From Candidatus Poribacteria bacterium (lineage in GTDB: Bacteria > Poribacteria > WGA-4E > UBA9662): a DNA stretch of 64,000 nt. Shown here in pieces: positions 17,901 to 25,565 of the stretch; the stretch's first letter is position 1, and each line of letters starts with the position of its first letter. Made by a program: the position numbers and the translations under genes. The notes beneath the pieces were generated by a model. It did no database searches. It had not been told where the DNA came from and worked only from the letters and a program-made list of their open reading frames with translations. Location of the stretch: assembly GCA_030748495.1 (NCBI GenBank), contig JASMLX010000001.1, positions 1-64,000 on the forward strand. The letters are read 5' to 3'.

Positions 17901-20382
17901 CATACTTGAGATTGACATCACGAATAATTCCACGAATGAAGACGGTTTGGCCCGGTTGATAGGCCGGGCGATCGGTATAGATATAGCCTTTCGGCTTTAA
18001 CCCTTTGGGCCAACTCAGATTACCGATCTGCGTTTCATTAGAGGCGATATGCCCATCTTTGATGACTAAAACGCTAACTTCGTTGGCAATCAAGGCGTTG
18101 TCAGTTGATGATTGCTGTTTTGAGTTACGGCTATTATCGAGGCGGTATACACCATCGGTTCCCGTTGTACCCCGTTGTACCGGCCTGTCAGGCAGACCGA
18201 TTTGGTTTTGATTGGCGGACTCCATCAAGTCAGTCGATTGCGAAACACGGGTTGTATTTTGGCCGGTCTGATGGATTTGTCTGACTAGGACTTGGGCATT
18301 GGGTACAGGTTGTTGTTGACGCTGATCTTGGACAAAAACCAGTGTCTCGAATCTTGACGTTTTGGCGATCAATTCCAGGTCGGAGCGAATGACCAACGTC
18401 GTCGATTCCAACTCTCTATCTGAGACGTGAACTGCACAGGCCCCGGGTTGATCGAACGGAATTTGGATGCGTTGGTTAATCAAAGCAAATTTCTGGTAGT
18501 CGTCAATCTGATGCGACAAAGATTGGTTGGGCTGAATCAGGGCTAGGTCTAAATCTTCAACCCCCTTTAACGTCCCCATTTTCCGCCAATAGGCTTCTGG
18601 ATTCAGGTTATAAATGTCAACTTGAACCTGCTCGATATTTCGGGTTTGAAGTCGAACCTCCACCGTTTCGCTTGATCGAAACACCCGTTCCGTTGTCAAG
18701 ATCAACTGCTTCTCAATCATCTGACGCAACTGATCTTGCGCTCGTGGTTGCCATGCGCCCCAAGTCAACTGACGATAAGTATCGATGGCTTTTTGTAGAT
18801 GCCCCAGTTCATTCTGGTAAATCTGACCAATCTGAAATAGGGCGTAGGACGCGGCTTCAGTTCGTGGATATTTACTAACCAATTTCTCCCAAATAGCAAT
18901 CGCCATCAGGAACTTTTTATGGTTGGAGTAGATTTGTCCTTTCAGCGTTAAGATTTTAGAGATCCGTTTGTCGAGCGGAAATCGAGTTTGAAACTGATCG
19001 AGTACCTGTAACCCACGCTCGTAACCCTGAAGCGGATTCTGTAAAGTCGCGTGGCTCATTTTAGCAGAAATAATCAGATGGATACCGGTTTGAAATTCGG
19101 CGTCAATGATCCGTCGTTGTATCTCTGTCCACTGTGGACCGTTGGGGAAATCGACCAAATAACGATTCCAGCTATCAATGGCAGATGCGTAATTCTGCTG
19201 ATCAAAGTAGAGTTGACCCAACTGAAATGTCGCCTTCATGGCTAGATCGTCGATCCGTATCGGCTGACCGGTCAGTGGTAGCAGTCCTAACGCCGGGTTT
19301 TCAGACGACCGTTCTTCTTTGAAGCGTCGGCTAAAATCTTCCAGGAACCGGCGATAGGCTGCAATTGCATTTGCCGTCTGTCGAGCAGATTGGTAGGCCC
19401 GACCAATTTCAAATGCCAGTTGCCCAGACCGTAATTGCTTGGGATAGTCTTGAATAAATTGGTTGGCCGCGTCAATAGCCGACGCCAGGTTTTGTTCTGG
19501 AATGTTAGACGGGGTTGACCGTTTCCCTAACCTATTAGACAAAAGGTATGTGCGTACTAATAGAAACTTAGCTCGTTGAAGTAAATCAGCTCTCCCTTCA
19601 GGCAACTGCTTTGGAGATGGTGAGATCAGGTCTTTTAGGTTTTGTCGAGCAGCGAGACGATTTCCCAGATGAATTTGACAGATGGCCAAATTGACGATCG
19701 ATTCAAAAATACGATCTCTGTTTTCATCTTGACCCGACACCAGTGGAAACGCCTGCAAAAACCGTTGGTAGTCTCGCTCAGCAGTAGCGTAATCGGTTGC
19801 CAGTTGCATCATCTTACCCATTTGAAACATGACCTCAGCCTTGAGATCGGTTTCAATTTCCAACTCTAATGCTTGCTGATAAAATGAATAAGCCTGTCGG
19901 TAATCCTCTGGCATCGGCTCAGATTGTTCGATCAAATCCAGTGGGGTAACAACTTTTTGGGCAAAATCGATGTAGACTTGTGCAGTATTGTTTTTTCGCT
20001 TAGCCGATAGTAAACGATCAACTTGTGACCGATAGATCTGCTCCGCCTGTTTGAAATCTTTAAGTTGTGCGTAAGCTTTGGCTTGCAGAAAAATCGCCTT
20101 ATGTTGCCACGGAGAATCTGAACCTTGCGCTATCAGCCGGTCACAAGCTTCGACCGATTTCCGGTATTGTTGATCGTAAAAATAGGCTAACGCTTGTAGG
20201 TAGTGGTGCAGATCTTGCGGATTATCAAGGTCGTCAATCCGCTGAATTACCTGCTGAAATTGCCTCGATTGCATCGACGACCTAATCTCATTAATCTGCT
20301 GAATTGAGGTGTTAACCAGCAGCCCAGAGGTGTCTTGAGTTTCGACGTTAGCAAACAGCAGGTACAAATAGAGCAATATCAT
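11956..20382 (-). CDS. Giant TPR/alpha-2-macroglobulin-like protein (2808 aa)
   Basis: A short hydrophobic N-terminus (MILLYLYLLFANV) suggests export. Residues about 30-560 are tetratricopeptide repeats. From about 575 comes a strand-rich module (VEVRLQTRNIEQVQVDIYNL), then macroglobulin domains: YIYTDRPAYQPGQTVFIRG near 795 and VYFRGETIKATIKVNYTYG near 930. A polar, coiled-coil-like linker follows (about 1340-1430), then the A2M domain (WMPAIQTDQEGQATVNLHLP near 1450) and an alpha/alpha-toroid domain (about 1685-1940; STQNSDGGWHW). The thioester motif CxEQ expected at the toroid start is absent. About 2195-2530 is a second TPR block, followed by a second copy of the IEQVQVDIYNL-type module (DRVQLQIYQVDLMK near 2545). 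GGAGGTG ahead of ATG 20382 is a strong start. Bacterial A2M proteins trap proteases in the periplasm; without the thioester a structural or non-covalent role is more likely. Confidence 0.85.
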   Translation of the reverse strand: MILLYLYLLFANVETQDTSGLLVNTSIQQINEIRSSMQSRQFQQVIQRIDDLDNPQDLHHYLQALAYFYDQQYRKSVEACDRLIAQGSDSPWQHKAIFLQAKAYAQLKDFKQAEQIYRSQVDRLLSAKRKNNTAQVYIDFAQKVVTPLDLIEQSEPMPEDYRQAYSFYQQALELEIETDLKAEVMFQMGKMMQLATDYATAERDYQRFLQAFPLVSGQDENRDRIFESIVNLAICQIHLGNRLAARQNLKDLISPSPKQLPEGRADLLQRAKFLLVRTYLLSNRLGKRSTPSNIPEQNLASAIDAANQFIQDYPKQLRSGQLAFEIGRAYQSARQTANAIAAYRRFLEDFSRRFKEERSSENPALGLLPLTGQPIRIDDLAMKATFQLGQLYFDQQNYASAIDSWNRYLVDFPNGPQWTEIQRRIIDAEFQTGIHLIISAKMSHATLQNPLQGYERGLQVLDQFQTRFPLDKRISKILTLKGQIYSNHKKFLMAIAIWEKLVSKYPRTEAASYALFQIGQIYQNELGHLQKAIDTYRQLTWGAWQPRAQDQLRQMIEKQLILTTERVFRSSETVEVRLQTRNIEQVQVDIYNLNPEAYWRKMGTLKGVEDLDLALIQPNQSLSHQIDDYQKFALINQRIQIPFDQPGACAVHVSDRELESTTLVIRSDLELIAKTSRFETLVFVQDQRQQQPVPNAQVLVRQIHQTGQNTTRVSQSTDLMESANQNQIGLPDRPVQRGTTGTDGVYRLDNSRNSKQQSSTDNALIANEVSVLVIKDGHIASNETQIGNLSWPKGLKPKGYIYTDRPAYQPGQTVFIRGIIRDVNLKYVVRPQAKYQVTIIEAQGREIYTETVELSPFGTFSLSMPLDESATVGEYRILVIAEMNTESESANESKSGGSSDYGLPFNGQFLVKHFQLPPIQIAFDFDRQVYFRGETIKATIKVNYTYGQPLSKAKIRYSLPNGQTVTQTADSTGQLQITFDTRLLTEELLHQPNSSPLQTLQFTASVEGENVGTTATMSLAPVGFWIHLRPRAKVVLAGETVEIEASTTQPDGQPIGRELRLDLFRITRSVDDDLLTQLSWLGLGQPVKKAETPVRTITGTTDPKTGKITFRFQLEKGGDYRLRALGRDRFNQPVVTTTNFTISDQSDQVKLRIFAETTQLKLGQSETISIHSRLEHRNDNLSLALITFEGNRIIDYQVMALKHGENPITIQARHEHYPNFFLTISAIDESSLRQAERTFTVQQDLHLQITPSASNSGSVDSKFVTYLPEQETKLEILATDQLGRPVEAELSLSLTESLLWQMFPDPLLPINDFFYQGSYRQQAMRTVSSCDFSYRPATRRISLAIREESNRLKVEEKELEQRQRGRQELKLGLLEDAFYSSAEEDESIVQQELAPARKLRAEARKPAAASSGRRAKQNAQFGRQLDTDAVANQERAQDTIQFLLEQVVWMPAIQTDQEGQATVNLHLPNKNTQWDLRAHGCTAETLVGQAKASLVTKQDFFLQAKLPSIVVEGDQLQVEISVHNSTDFVGPATIHLKTNQAKMQEVDSPLDLNFTQPVTLTAHTVSHFILPPIEVVSPSDQSGGQLRLEITVEAGQRSYRIQRQIPIRPWGVPYADNKSGWSATNRTVFLQLPADRTYTNPKLSVRIGKDINRLVYDLVDGNRPVSLQSQRLSIVLPSRKSELLSVASALYYLRQVGGAPTDNAQLTSRLRQLIGRLVSTQNSDGGWHWVIWRNRWRTQNTRAQRSDPILSARHFWALIEAEKTGVAFNRDLIDKANHYLRNALQNAAASSTRQSDENTAILLQALSEGHTNRSRVGIGRQTVSTDPTNFSIANRLYRNRNRLSLKAKAYTALALANMDRVKMAIQVLQLLPTVSDKVGLDLETIAIASLAWQTVGETTHQPIIDNLIQSLLSQRGTHVFWAHQDLVVATLALYFGQTQFAADDYQLQILVNGQEIQTDLTAETSSTEVNVPTSLFVSGMGRRELSCRIEFQLQGQGTYTYFARLSGFSDQLPEPKTQKDQKEASEQKKTRPIQKNLFYPQLTYQGRPIGVDSTATLTQLTIGQRAEVRLSLSLPTSTEYVVNVFFPAGASVIEGSLKGDFLQTEVLSGQIRFYLNPKLKSKNRSTAFKIRYQLAGYLPGVYRTLPTMLQSIDHNAHEPTSNLVNPSISLPSRLVIASVENETPPMETDATDHPTRDLKLLNVRERFVLGQRYFADQKYRHARSLLSQLRRDHPNHQTAQVARMLMWIYTDSTEAKEQFQELVSGTSGDSNDYVSQQLVEVFEVLRERQPDLYVPLDRIQIVGQAYRNIQEFERAMLVHQATIDASFKRDVKVSGDIADHDLFADSIRFATDLWLEYADTPVTASTYFGMAQTVADQANKAKPKETPTALRLQAIHRLETFRTLYPNHPLADDAALSQVNLLLDLEDYDNAINLSQQGQQFFTDSEFLSSFQYTQSLAHFAQMNFDQAIQYAEIIAEGGSEDKNLAQYILGQIYHAQNKPGQAIQWYTQVKSTYPDAEESIDYFEQQKLEIPEVTIIQPNAPKTLDLTLRNIDRVQLQIYQVDLMKLFLRQKNLSQMSRIRLAGVEPQLTTEIKLNNPTPYLEHRQQVQLDLSQIGAYLIICRGDQASSSTSEFTSGLMLITPLEMEVQPVGDRLRLNLKSAETGDYQPKVHLKAIGSANQKFIVGQTDMRGLFVVDGLTGRPTVIAKSNARHPSDTTDSAAYAFYRGQDWIGPKPSDLPSVRNAETDRAMTDKKGQAPEKQTMRFDQSADYRQNLNRRQQAIQQSNIERFENLRRSENKGIQMQYAY

Positions 20383-20418
20383 GGTTCACCTCCATCTATT
20401 CGAGGTTAGGGGCAGTAG

Positions 20419-20435
20419 TAATATTAGTAATATTA
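20419..20435. promoter_or_regulatory. AT-rich near-palindrome upstream of the giant macroglobulin gene
   Basis: The 17-mer TAATATTAGTAATATTA is palindromic apart from its central base. It lies in the 96-base gap between the macroglobulin gene start (20382) and the uppP stop (20479). It could be an operator or overlap a -10 region on the minus strand; chance in AT-rich DNA is possible. Confidence 0.25.
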
Positions 20436-20478
20436 ACAGACGAATGTCACAGCCTGATCAACTTGACCTAAGAAGTAC

Positions 20479-21354
20479 CTATAAAAGAAAGGCCAGTGCA
20501 GCGATTAACAGGCAGTAGTAAGAGAAGATAGAGAATCGACCCCGATTGATTAAGGTCAGTAGCAGTCGAAGTGCGACGACGCCGACAATAAAGGCTGTTA
20601 TCATCCCAACGCCAACGGCTGTTAGGTGGTTGACGGTGGCAATATCGCCTAAATTTAAGACGACGGCCCCCAAGATGGCTGGAATCGAAAGTAGAAAGGA
20701 AAATTCGGCTGCTACGGTAGGTTGTATGCCGAGCAGCAAGGCTACCGAAATCGTTGCCCCTGACCGTGAGATACCCGGTATAACAGCAAAACCTTGAACC
20801 AAACCAAGCAGCAACGCCTGCCAAATCTGTAGCCGCCTACCTATTAACTGATGGCTGTTTTGGTCCTGGCTAGTCGGCGGTTGGCTGAATTTCCTAAATC
20901 TCGGTAGTTGTAGCAAGGCCGCTGTAATCACTAGCATAATGGCTATAGCTTTTGGATTGGCAAAAAATTGCTCCAATCGTCGATTGAACAGTAGTCCGAT
21001 GATGGCGGTGGGTATCGTGGCCAACACCAGCAGGCCTACCGTTCGTTGAGCATCTGATAGTTGTAGTTTTATCGTGTCTAAGATCGACAGTTTGGCCAGC
21101 GAGTAAATCGACTTGCGGTATACGACCAATATTGCACCGAGTGTGCCCGCATGTAGCATGACATCAAAAAAGACAGCGGATTGGCCATAGTCCAATAGGT
21201 GATGAAGTAGCACCAGGTGGCCTGAACTGCTAACCGGCAAAAACTCCGTCAGGCCCTGTAATGCCCCTAATAGGATAGCTTTGAAGATCGAGCCATATTC
21301 AGAAGATACGGCGTATCCGCTAACTTCTTCTGAAATCACGAAATCGCAAAGCAC
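20479..21354 (-). CDS. uppP: Undecaprenyl-diphosphate phosphatase
   Basis: UppP (BacA) dephosphorylates undecaprenyl diphosphate at the membrane, recycling the lipid carrier for peptidoglycan and other envelope polymers; overproduction gives bacitracin resistance. Both signature motifs are present: LLGALQGLTEFLPVSSSGHL near residue 28, holding the (E/Q)xxxE-type acidic site, and PGISRSGATISVAL near 190. The rest is a multipass hydrophobic protein with the usual hydrophilic central loop, 291 residues against a family norm near 270. The extra length is at the N-terminus. ATG 21354 overlaps the upstream sulfatase by 19 bases, and an in-frame GTG at 21339 would trim five residues. The overlap implies co-transcription with the sulfatase. 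Confidence 0.93.
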   Translation of the reverse strand: MLCDFVISEEVSGYAVSSEYGSIFKAILLGALQGLTEFLPVSSSGHLVLLHHLLDYGQSAVFFDVMLHAGTLGAILVVYRKSIYSLAKLSILDTIKLQLSDAQRTVGLLVLATIPTAIIGLLFNRRLEQFFANPKAIAIMLVITAALLQLPRFRKFSQPPTSQDQNSHQLIGRRLQIWQALLLGLVQGFAVIPGISRSGATISVALLLGIQPTVAAEFSFLLSIPAILGAVVLNLGDIATVNHLTAVGVGMITAFIVGVVALRLLLTLINRGRFSIFSYYCLLIAALAFLL

Positions 21355-22973
21355 GCCACCTGCACATCGCTCTCTTGATAACCGATGCGGATTGCTTTAG
21401 TGCGAATGGTCGTTGTCCCAGATGTCATACGAATGGGGCCAGTGTAGAGGTCCCAATGTTCCTCTACTTCATCCAACTTGCTGCTCTTATCTACCTGACA
21501 AGCCTCTACTTGATAAGCAATTGATGCCCCCTGGGTCGCGCAATGTAACTGAACGAATATGGGAGCCTTGTATGAACCGCCATCGTTGGCTACATGTTGG
21601 CCTAGCTCAGCGTCACGACTCGGATCAATCGGAATTATAACAGGTGTTGCCGTCTGCGGTTGCTGACCATCTGGATACCACTGCTTGACCATCACTTCTT
21701 CTGGAATTTGACCCATCTGATCGTATTCGGTCTGCCAATCGTCGAGTGTTTGACGCATCTGATTTAGCTGTCCGGCAAAAGCTGGATCTTGGGCCAAATT
21801 GTTCAGTTCGTATGGGTCGGCAGTTGTATCGTAGAGCTCTTCCTGTGATCGTTTCTCGAACAGAACCTGTTGGTCCCCCTCTAGCGCATCCTCAGCTTGA
21901 AGCCGCCACAATTCCTGCATCACAGGATGTCGATTTCGGTAAGGGATCCACAACAGACGCTCCTTGTCAGGGTAATGGTTTCGAATATACTTGAATTGCT
22001 TGTCCCGAACGGCACGCACCCTATCGTAGGCTTCGTCATACCGATCTCTGGTAGCAAAAACATATTGTCGCTTGACTTTATCTGGCCCTAAAAAGGGTTG
22101 TCCTTGCATGTGAGGCGGAATCTCCACTCCTGCCAGAGACAACAGTGTCGGTCCCAAGTCTATTAAACTGATCAACTGATCTGATACACTCTCCGCTGAT
22201 AATTCACCCGGCCAGCGGACGATGAGGGGGATCCGAATCCCCGCGTCATAAGGCCATCGTTTAGCACGAGGGAGTCCTTCACCGTGGTCGCTCCAGATCA
22301 TTACCATCGTATTGTCACTCAATCCGTCTTCTTCTAGCTGCCTTAGTAACTCGCCTACTCGCTGGTCGCTTCGCTCCAGATTATCGTAGTGGCGAGCTAA
22401 GGCTCGACGGGATTTCGGCGTATTCGGCAGATAAGGGGGAAGTTCAACCGAATCTGGATTGGTTTTAAGCGGTAGGTTGTCCTCCCGTTCCCACATACCA
22501 CTTTCGTGAGTGCCGGTCGGATTAAAAACCGCGAAGAACGGTTGGTCTGGCGCTTTACGATTACGCCAGTGTGCGCGGCCATGACATTCATCCCAAGCCG
22601 TAATGGGGGCAGGGAACTGGTAGTCGGTTTTCTGGTTGTTGGTACAGAAATACCCGGCCGCTCTAAGGTATTCGGTAAATGTCTTGACGTGAGGGGGCGG
22701 TACAGCAGCATAGGGCGTTGGCAGTTCGGGCGTATGGCGGTTAGTATGGGTTGTCCGCATATGGTGGGTACCGATGGCCGTCGGATACATCCCTGTAATA
22801 ATGGCTGACCGACTAGGTGCGCAGACGCCTGCCACTGAAAATGCGTTTGGAAACCGACATCCTTGACCGGCCAGTTGGTCTAGATTCGGGGTTCGGGCGA
22901 CAGAATCCCCATAGCATCCAAATCGAGGGCTGGTATCTTCTAAAGAAATCCAGAGGATATTGAGTCTTTTCAT
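21336..22973 (-). CDS. Sulfatase with intact formylglycine motif
   Basis: This 545-residue sulfatase has the features of a functional type I enzyme. The N-terminal metal site is ILWISLEDTSPRFGCYGD. The signature CAPSRSAIITG at 51-61 holds the Cys that a formylglycine-generating enzyme would oxidise. Later come FAVFNPTGTHESGMW and the second metal site MVMIWSDHGEGLPRAKRWPYDAGIR. Residues about 455-545 form an extra strand-rich C-terminal domain resembling the chitobiase/hexosaminidase C-terminal type (PIFVQLHCATQGASIAYQVE). No signal peptide is visible, so it may act in the cytoplasm on imported sulfated sugars or be exported unconventionally. No clear Shine-Dalgarno precedes ATG 22973. It sits 21 bases after a Gfo/Idh/MocA gene and overlaps uppP, so the three are probably one transcript. 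Substrate is unknown. Confidence 0.9.
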   Translation of the reverse strand: MKRLNILWISLEDTSPRFGCYGDSVARTPNLDQLAGQGCRFPNAFSVAGVCAPSRSAIITGMYPTAIGTHHMRTTHTNRHTPELPTPYAAVPPPHVKTFTEYLRAAGYFCTNNQKTDYQFPAPITAWDECHGRAHWRNRKAPDQPFFAVFNPTGTHESGMWEREDNLPLKTNPDSVELPPYLPNTPKSRRALARHYDNLERSDQRVGELLRQLEEDGLSDNTMVMIWSDHGEGLPRAKRWPYDAGIRIPLIVRWPGELSAESVSDQLISLIDLGPTLLSLAGVEIPPHMQGQPFLGPDKVKRQYVFATRDRYDEAYDRVRAVRDKQFKYIRNHYPDKERLLWIPYRNRHPVMQELWRLQAEDALEGDQQVLFEKRSQEELYDTTADPYELNNLAQDPAFAGQLNQMRQTLDDWQTEYDQMGQIPEEVMVKQWYPDGQQPQTATPVIIPIDPSRDAELGQHVANDGGSYKAPIFVQLHCATQGASIAYQVEACQVDKSSKLDEVEEHWDLYTGPIRMTSGTTTIRTKAIRIGYQESDVQVACFAIS

Positions 22974-22994
22974 AGTGGTATTAGGCCGAATTTA

Positions 22995-24032
22995 TTAGTC
23001 GATTGGAACTGCGACTTCTCGTTTTTCTTCCCAAGACCTGACGATGGCGTCGATCACCCGCATCGCTTGTAGGCCATCTCGTCCACTTGGCATTGGTTCA
23101 CGACCAGCAACGAGATCTTTAGCCCAAGCATCCATCCGCAAAGCAAAGGTACCGTCGAAGGCCAATTGTTCCATGCGGAAGATCGAAGGCCGGTATTCTT
23201 CAACTACTTGGTCGTCACGCCTTAAAAGAGTGGCTTTGCTCAATACATTGTCCACCACAATTTCGCCTTTGTCGCCACAAATTTCTAGCCTTTCGATAGG
23301 GTGAATAAAGTCGCTGTCCCAACTGGCCATCAATGTCGCCACCGACTCGTGAGAATCGGCTGATTCATCAGCAAAACGCACTGAAATTGCCATACTGGTA
23401 TAACAGGCCGTTTCGCCTTCCGGCACAGCGTCAAGGCGAGGACGAGCCATCTGGGCACAGACCGCCATGATCTCCCCACCAAACCAACGGAGCAGGTCAA
23501 CGGCGTGGGTCTGTAGTTCGTAGAGCAGATAGTATTCGCCTTTCCAAGAGTGTGTTGGTCCGCCTTGAGATAGTTTCATGTCGATATAAGCTAACCGGCC
23601 ACATTCACCGGCATCAAACCATTCTCTGGCTTTGACGTAACCTGGGGCAAAACGGCGATTGTAGTCAATTGATAAATAGACGCCTTTCTCTTCGGCTTTG
23701 GCCACCATCTGTTGGGCTTCATTCAGTGACAAAGAGAGTGGTTTTTCGCACAGCACATGCTTGCCCGCTTCCAAGCACTCCATCACAGGCTCGAAGTGCA
23801 GGTGGTCAGCGGTCACCACATCAACTGCATCACACTCCTCGTTGGCTAGCATATCAGCAATTGACGGGTACCACCGCTCAATATTGAGTTCTTTGGCCCT
23901 TTTCTCGGCCTTTTCAACGTCCATGTCACAAACCGCAACTAATTCTGATTCCGGGCATGCCAAGTGTCCTTGTTGGTGGCGAAATCCGATGCCGCCACAC
24001 CCAACTGCTGCAATTTTCAATTTTCCCGCCAT
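22995..24032 (-). CDS. Gfo/Idh/MocA-family NAD(P)-dependent oxidoreductase
   Basis: A 345-residue sugar or inositol dehydrogenase-type protein. The N-terminal Rossmann fold has KIAAVGCGGIGFRHQ (GxGxxG at 11-16) and AVCDMDVEKAE, the Asp-ended strand suggesting NAD preference. CEKPLSLS near residue 95-102 carries the family EKP motif with the catalytic-site Lys, and an H-rich helix (YELQTHAVDLLRWF) in the C-terminal domain gives the conserved HxxD. GGAG seven bases ahead supports ATG 24032. It is the first gene of a probable operon with the sulfatase, consistent with oxidation of a released sugar, though the substrate is not readable. Confidence 0.92.
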   Translation of the reverse strand: MAGKLKIAAVGCGGIGFRHQQGHLACPESELVAVCDMDVEKAEKRAKELNIERWYPSIADMLANEECDAVDVVTADHLHFEPVMECLEAGKHVLCEKPLSLSLNEAQQMVAKAEEKGVYLSIDYNRRFAPGYVKAREWFDAGECGRLAYIDMKLSQGGPTHSWKGEYYLLYELQTHAVDLLRWFGGEIMAVCAQMARPRLDAVPEGETACYTSMAISVRFADESADSHESVATLMASWDSDFIHPIERLEICGDKGEIVVDNVLSKATLLRRDDQVVEEYRPSIFRMEQLAFDGTFALRMDAWAKDLVAGREPMPSGRDGLQAMRVIDAIVRSWEEKREVAVPID

Positions 24033-24689
24033 GATACGACTCCTTCTAACTAACTTATTAGGCCCCCAGCCGGGAACCCGGTCTCAATCTAGCAAATAAC
24101 TTTTGGGATTTCGTCCTCTCTTCTGTAAGAAAACAGATTCAATAGCGATTCACATCGGCCGATGTCGCACTCACGCTAACCAAGCCTCAGACCTTGTGCC
24201 TAAATCTGTAATGAAGATCCCTGTGACGATATTCTACTTTAAAGAATACATTTTTGGGGGCCGGTCTGGCAAACACCATTTCATCTACGGAAAACAGTGG
24301 TTAAAAGGGCAACCAGAAAAACCAAACCGGTCCTCTCCGGTATCCAGCCCAATGGAACCGTCCTCGATATCTAGAATGGTCCGTGGTGGTAGTATTTATG
24401 CCTGCCGGACGGCACTACAAGTCTGTGATGTCCGTTCCTTTCCAGATCTTGAGATAGGCTAATGAAAATGACGACCAGAAATAGTATCCATATAAGCTTT
24501 GGTAAAAATAATAAGATAATCCGGTTAATACAAGATTTTTTACTTCTATCTTTTTGAATTTGACCTGCACTTCATTTGAAAATAATTTTTGGTGCGATAA
24601 AGCCTATACTTAACAACATATCAAATTGCGCTTTAAAACGCAACGAAAATCGGGTATGGTCTTAGTAAGTCCCTGTTGGTTTGACTTAG
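24033..24689. other. Gene-free stretch
   Basis: A 657-base interval with many stops in all frames and AT-rich runs (for example around 24480-24600). A short CCGGGAACCCGG inverted repeat sits at about 24069-24080 just upstream of the oxidoreductase start and could be an operator. An open frame at 24103-24462 shows no family I recognise, and its only familiar trace (RMVRGGS) is too short to support a call. No RNA gene seen. Confidence 0.4.
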
Positions 24690-24902
24690 AAGCCATTTCA
24701 AAACGGCCTCAATATAATCAGGATGCAAGCAAGGTGAAAGAAAACTTGGTAGATCTGAATTTCTCTTTCCCAACCAACAACCAGTCGTCGCCAGTTTGGC
24801 CGCCATGCCAAAAGTAGGCCCAACCTTCCATCGACGCCTGTAAGGCCGCAATTTGCCACCATCCTCATCTTTTTGGTCTTATTGTTTTTGTGGCCATGGC
24901 CT
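24690..24902 (-). mobile_element. C-terminal remnant of an IS5-type transposase
   Basis: The minus strand from about 24900 gives HKNNKTKKMRM and then, in shifted frames, RRRWKVGPTFG, WRRLVVGWEREIQIYQVFF and HLACILIIL before a stop near 24700. This is the IS5-type C-terminus in which RRRWKVERxFxWLxNxRRLVVRxE contains the last catalytic Glu (here replaced by Gly in the WKVGPTF segment). Frame changes and the lost Glu make it inactive. The central and N-terminal transposase regions were not recognised upstream. It is a different subtype from the remnant at 9568-9735. Confidence 0.6.
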
Positions 24903-25420
24903 CTGAATTTAGCTCGACTCGAAGTACTGATACTAACAAAAGGCTTTGAGGTAGAAGATAAAAGACACTTCCTCTCTACCAGTTCTCTTTGGATCCCTGT
25001 TAGAAGAAGTTATTTCGGTTTCGTCAATCTCGTCTCAGAATGGAAATGTCTCTTGTCAATCCTCTTTGGCCGACGATTTTTGCTTCTATCCCATCGGTTC
25101 TCTTTGGCGATGAAAATCTAACGAGGCGTCCTTGAACTGGGGTTCAACTTCAGATTTTATTCTGTTCCAATGGTATTCATCGGCCGCATTTTGGAGCAAT
25201 TAAAATTATTGGTGGTGAACTTCTATTTCAAAAATAGTCATCGGGTCATAGTTGAAATAACTTCAGCCAGCCACCAAACGCCTGGCCTGGGAAAATAAAA
25301 TCCTGGATTTAGCCAATTCTGCCCCACCGATAAATCGCATTCCGGTTAGTCTTTAATAGGCCAAAAATCAGTGCCTTGGTCAAACATATTTTCAGCTAAA
25401 TGATTCAGTCTGGATGGACA
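24903..25420. other. Gene-free stretch
   Basis: No gene, RNA or clear repeat found. Short open frames here (for example 24873-25121, plus strand) run antisense to the transposase remnant and carry no recognisable domain. Confidence 0.35.
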
Positions 25421-25458
25421 TTTTCACCTATTTTATCATTTGGTAAAATAGGTGAAAA
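25421..25458. repeat. Perfect 15-bp inverted repeat, 8-base loop
   Basis: TTTTCACCTATTTTA (25421-25435) is matched exactly by its reverse complement at 25444-25458 around TCATTTGG. It lies 108 bases beyond the stop of the minus-strand ferredoxin reductase gene. It could form a hairpin terminator, but the stem is AT-rich with A- and T-runs inside the arms and no separate T-tract. It could also be an end of a lost mobile element or a regulator site. Confidence 0.6.
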
Positions 25459-25565
25459 CCAAGAAGCTAGAGGCGGGTTAGACGCGGAAATCCTTATCTT
25501 GACTGGATTATTGTAATTCTTGCCAAAGATCATAACGTTGAAGAAGGTAGGAAGAACGATCGAGC

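Noticed and set aside
24103-24462. 119-codon plus-strand open frame, weakly like an FGE domain (RMVRGGS)
   Set aside because: Only seven residues resemble the FGE RGGS block and no other FGE motif lines up in any frame. Too little to call even a pseudogene.
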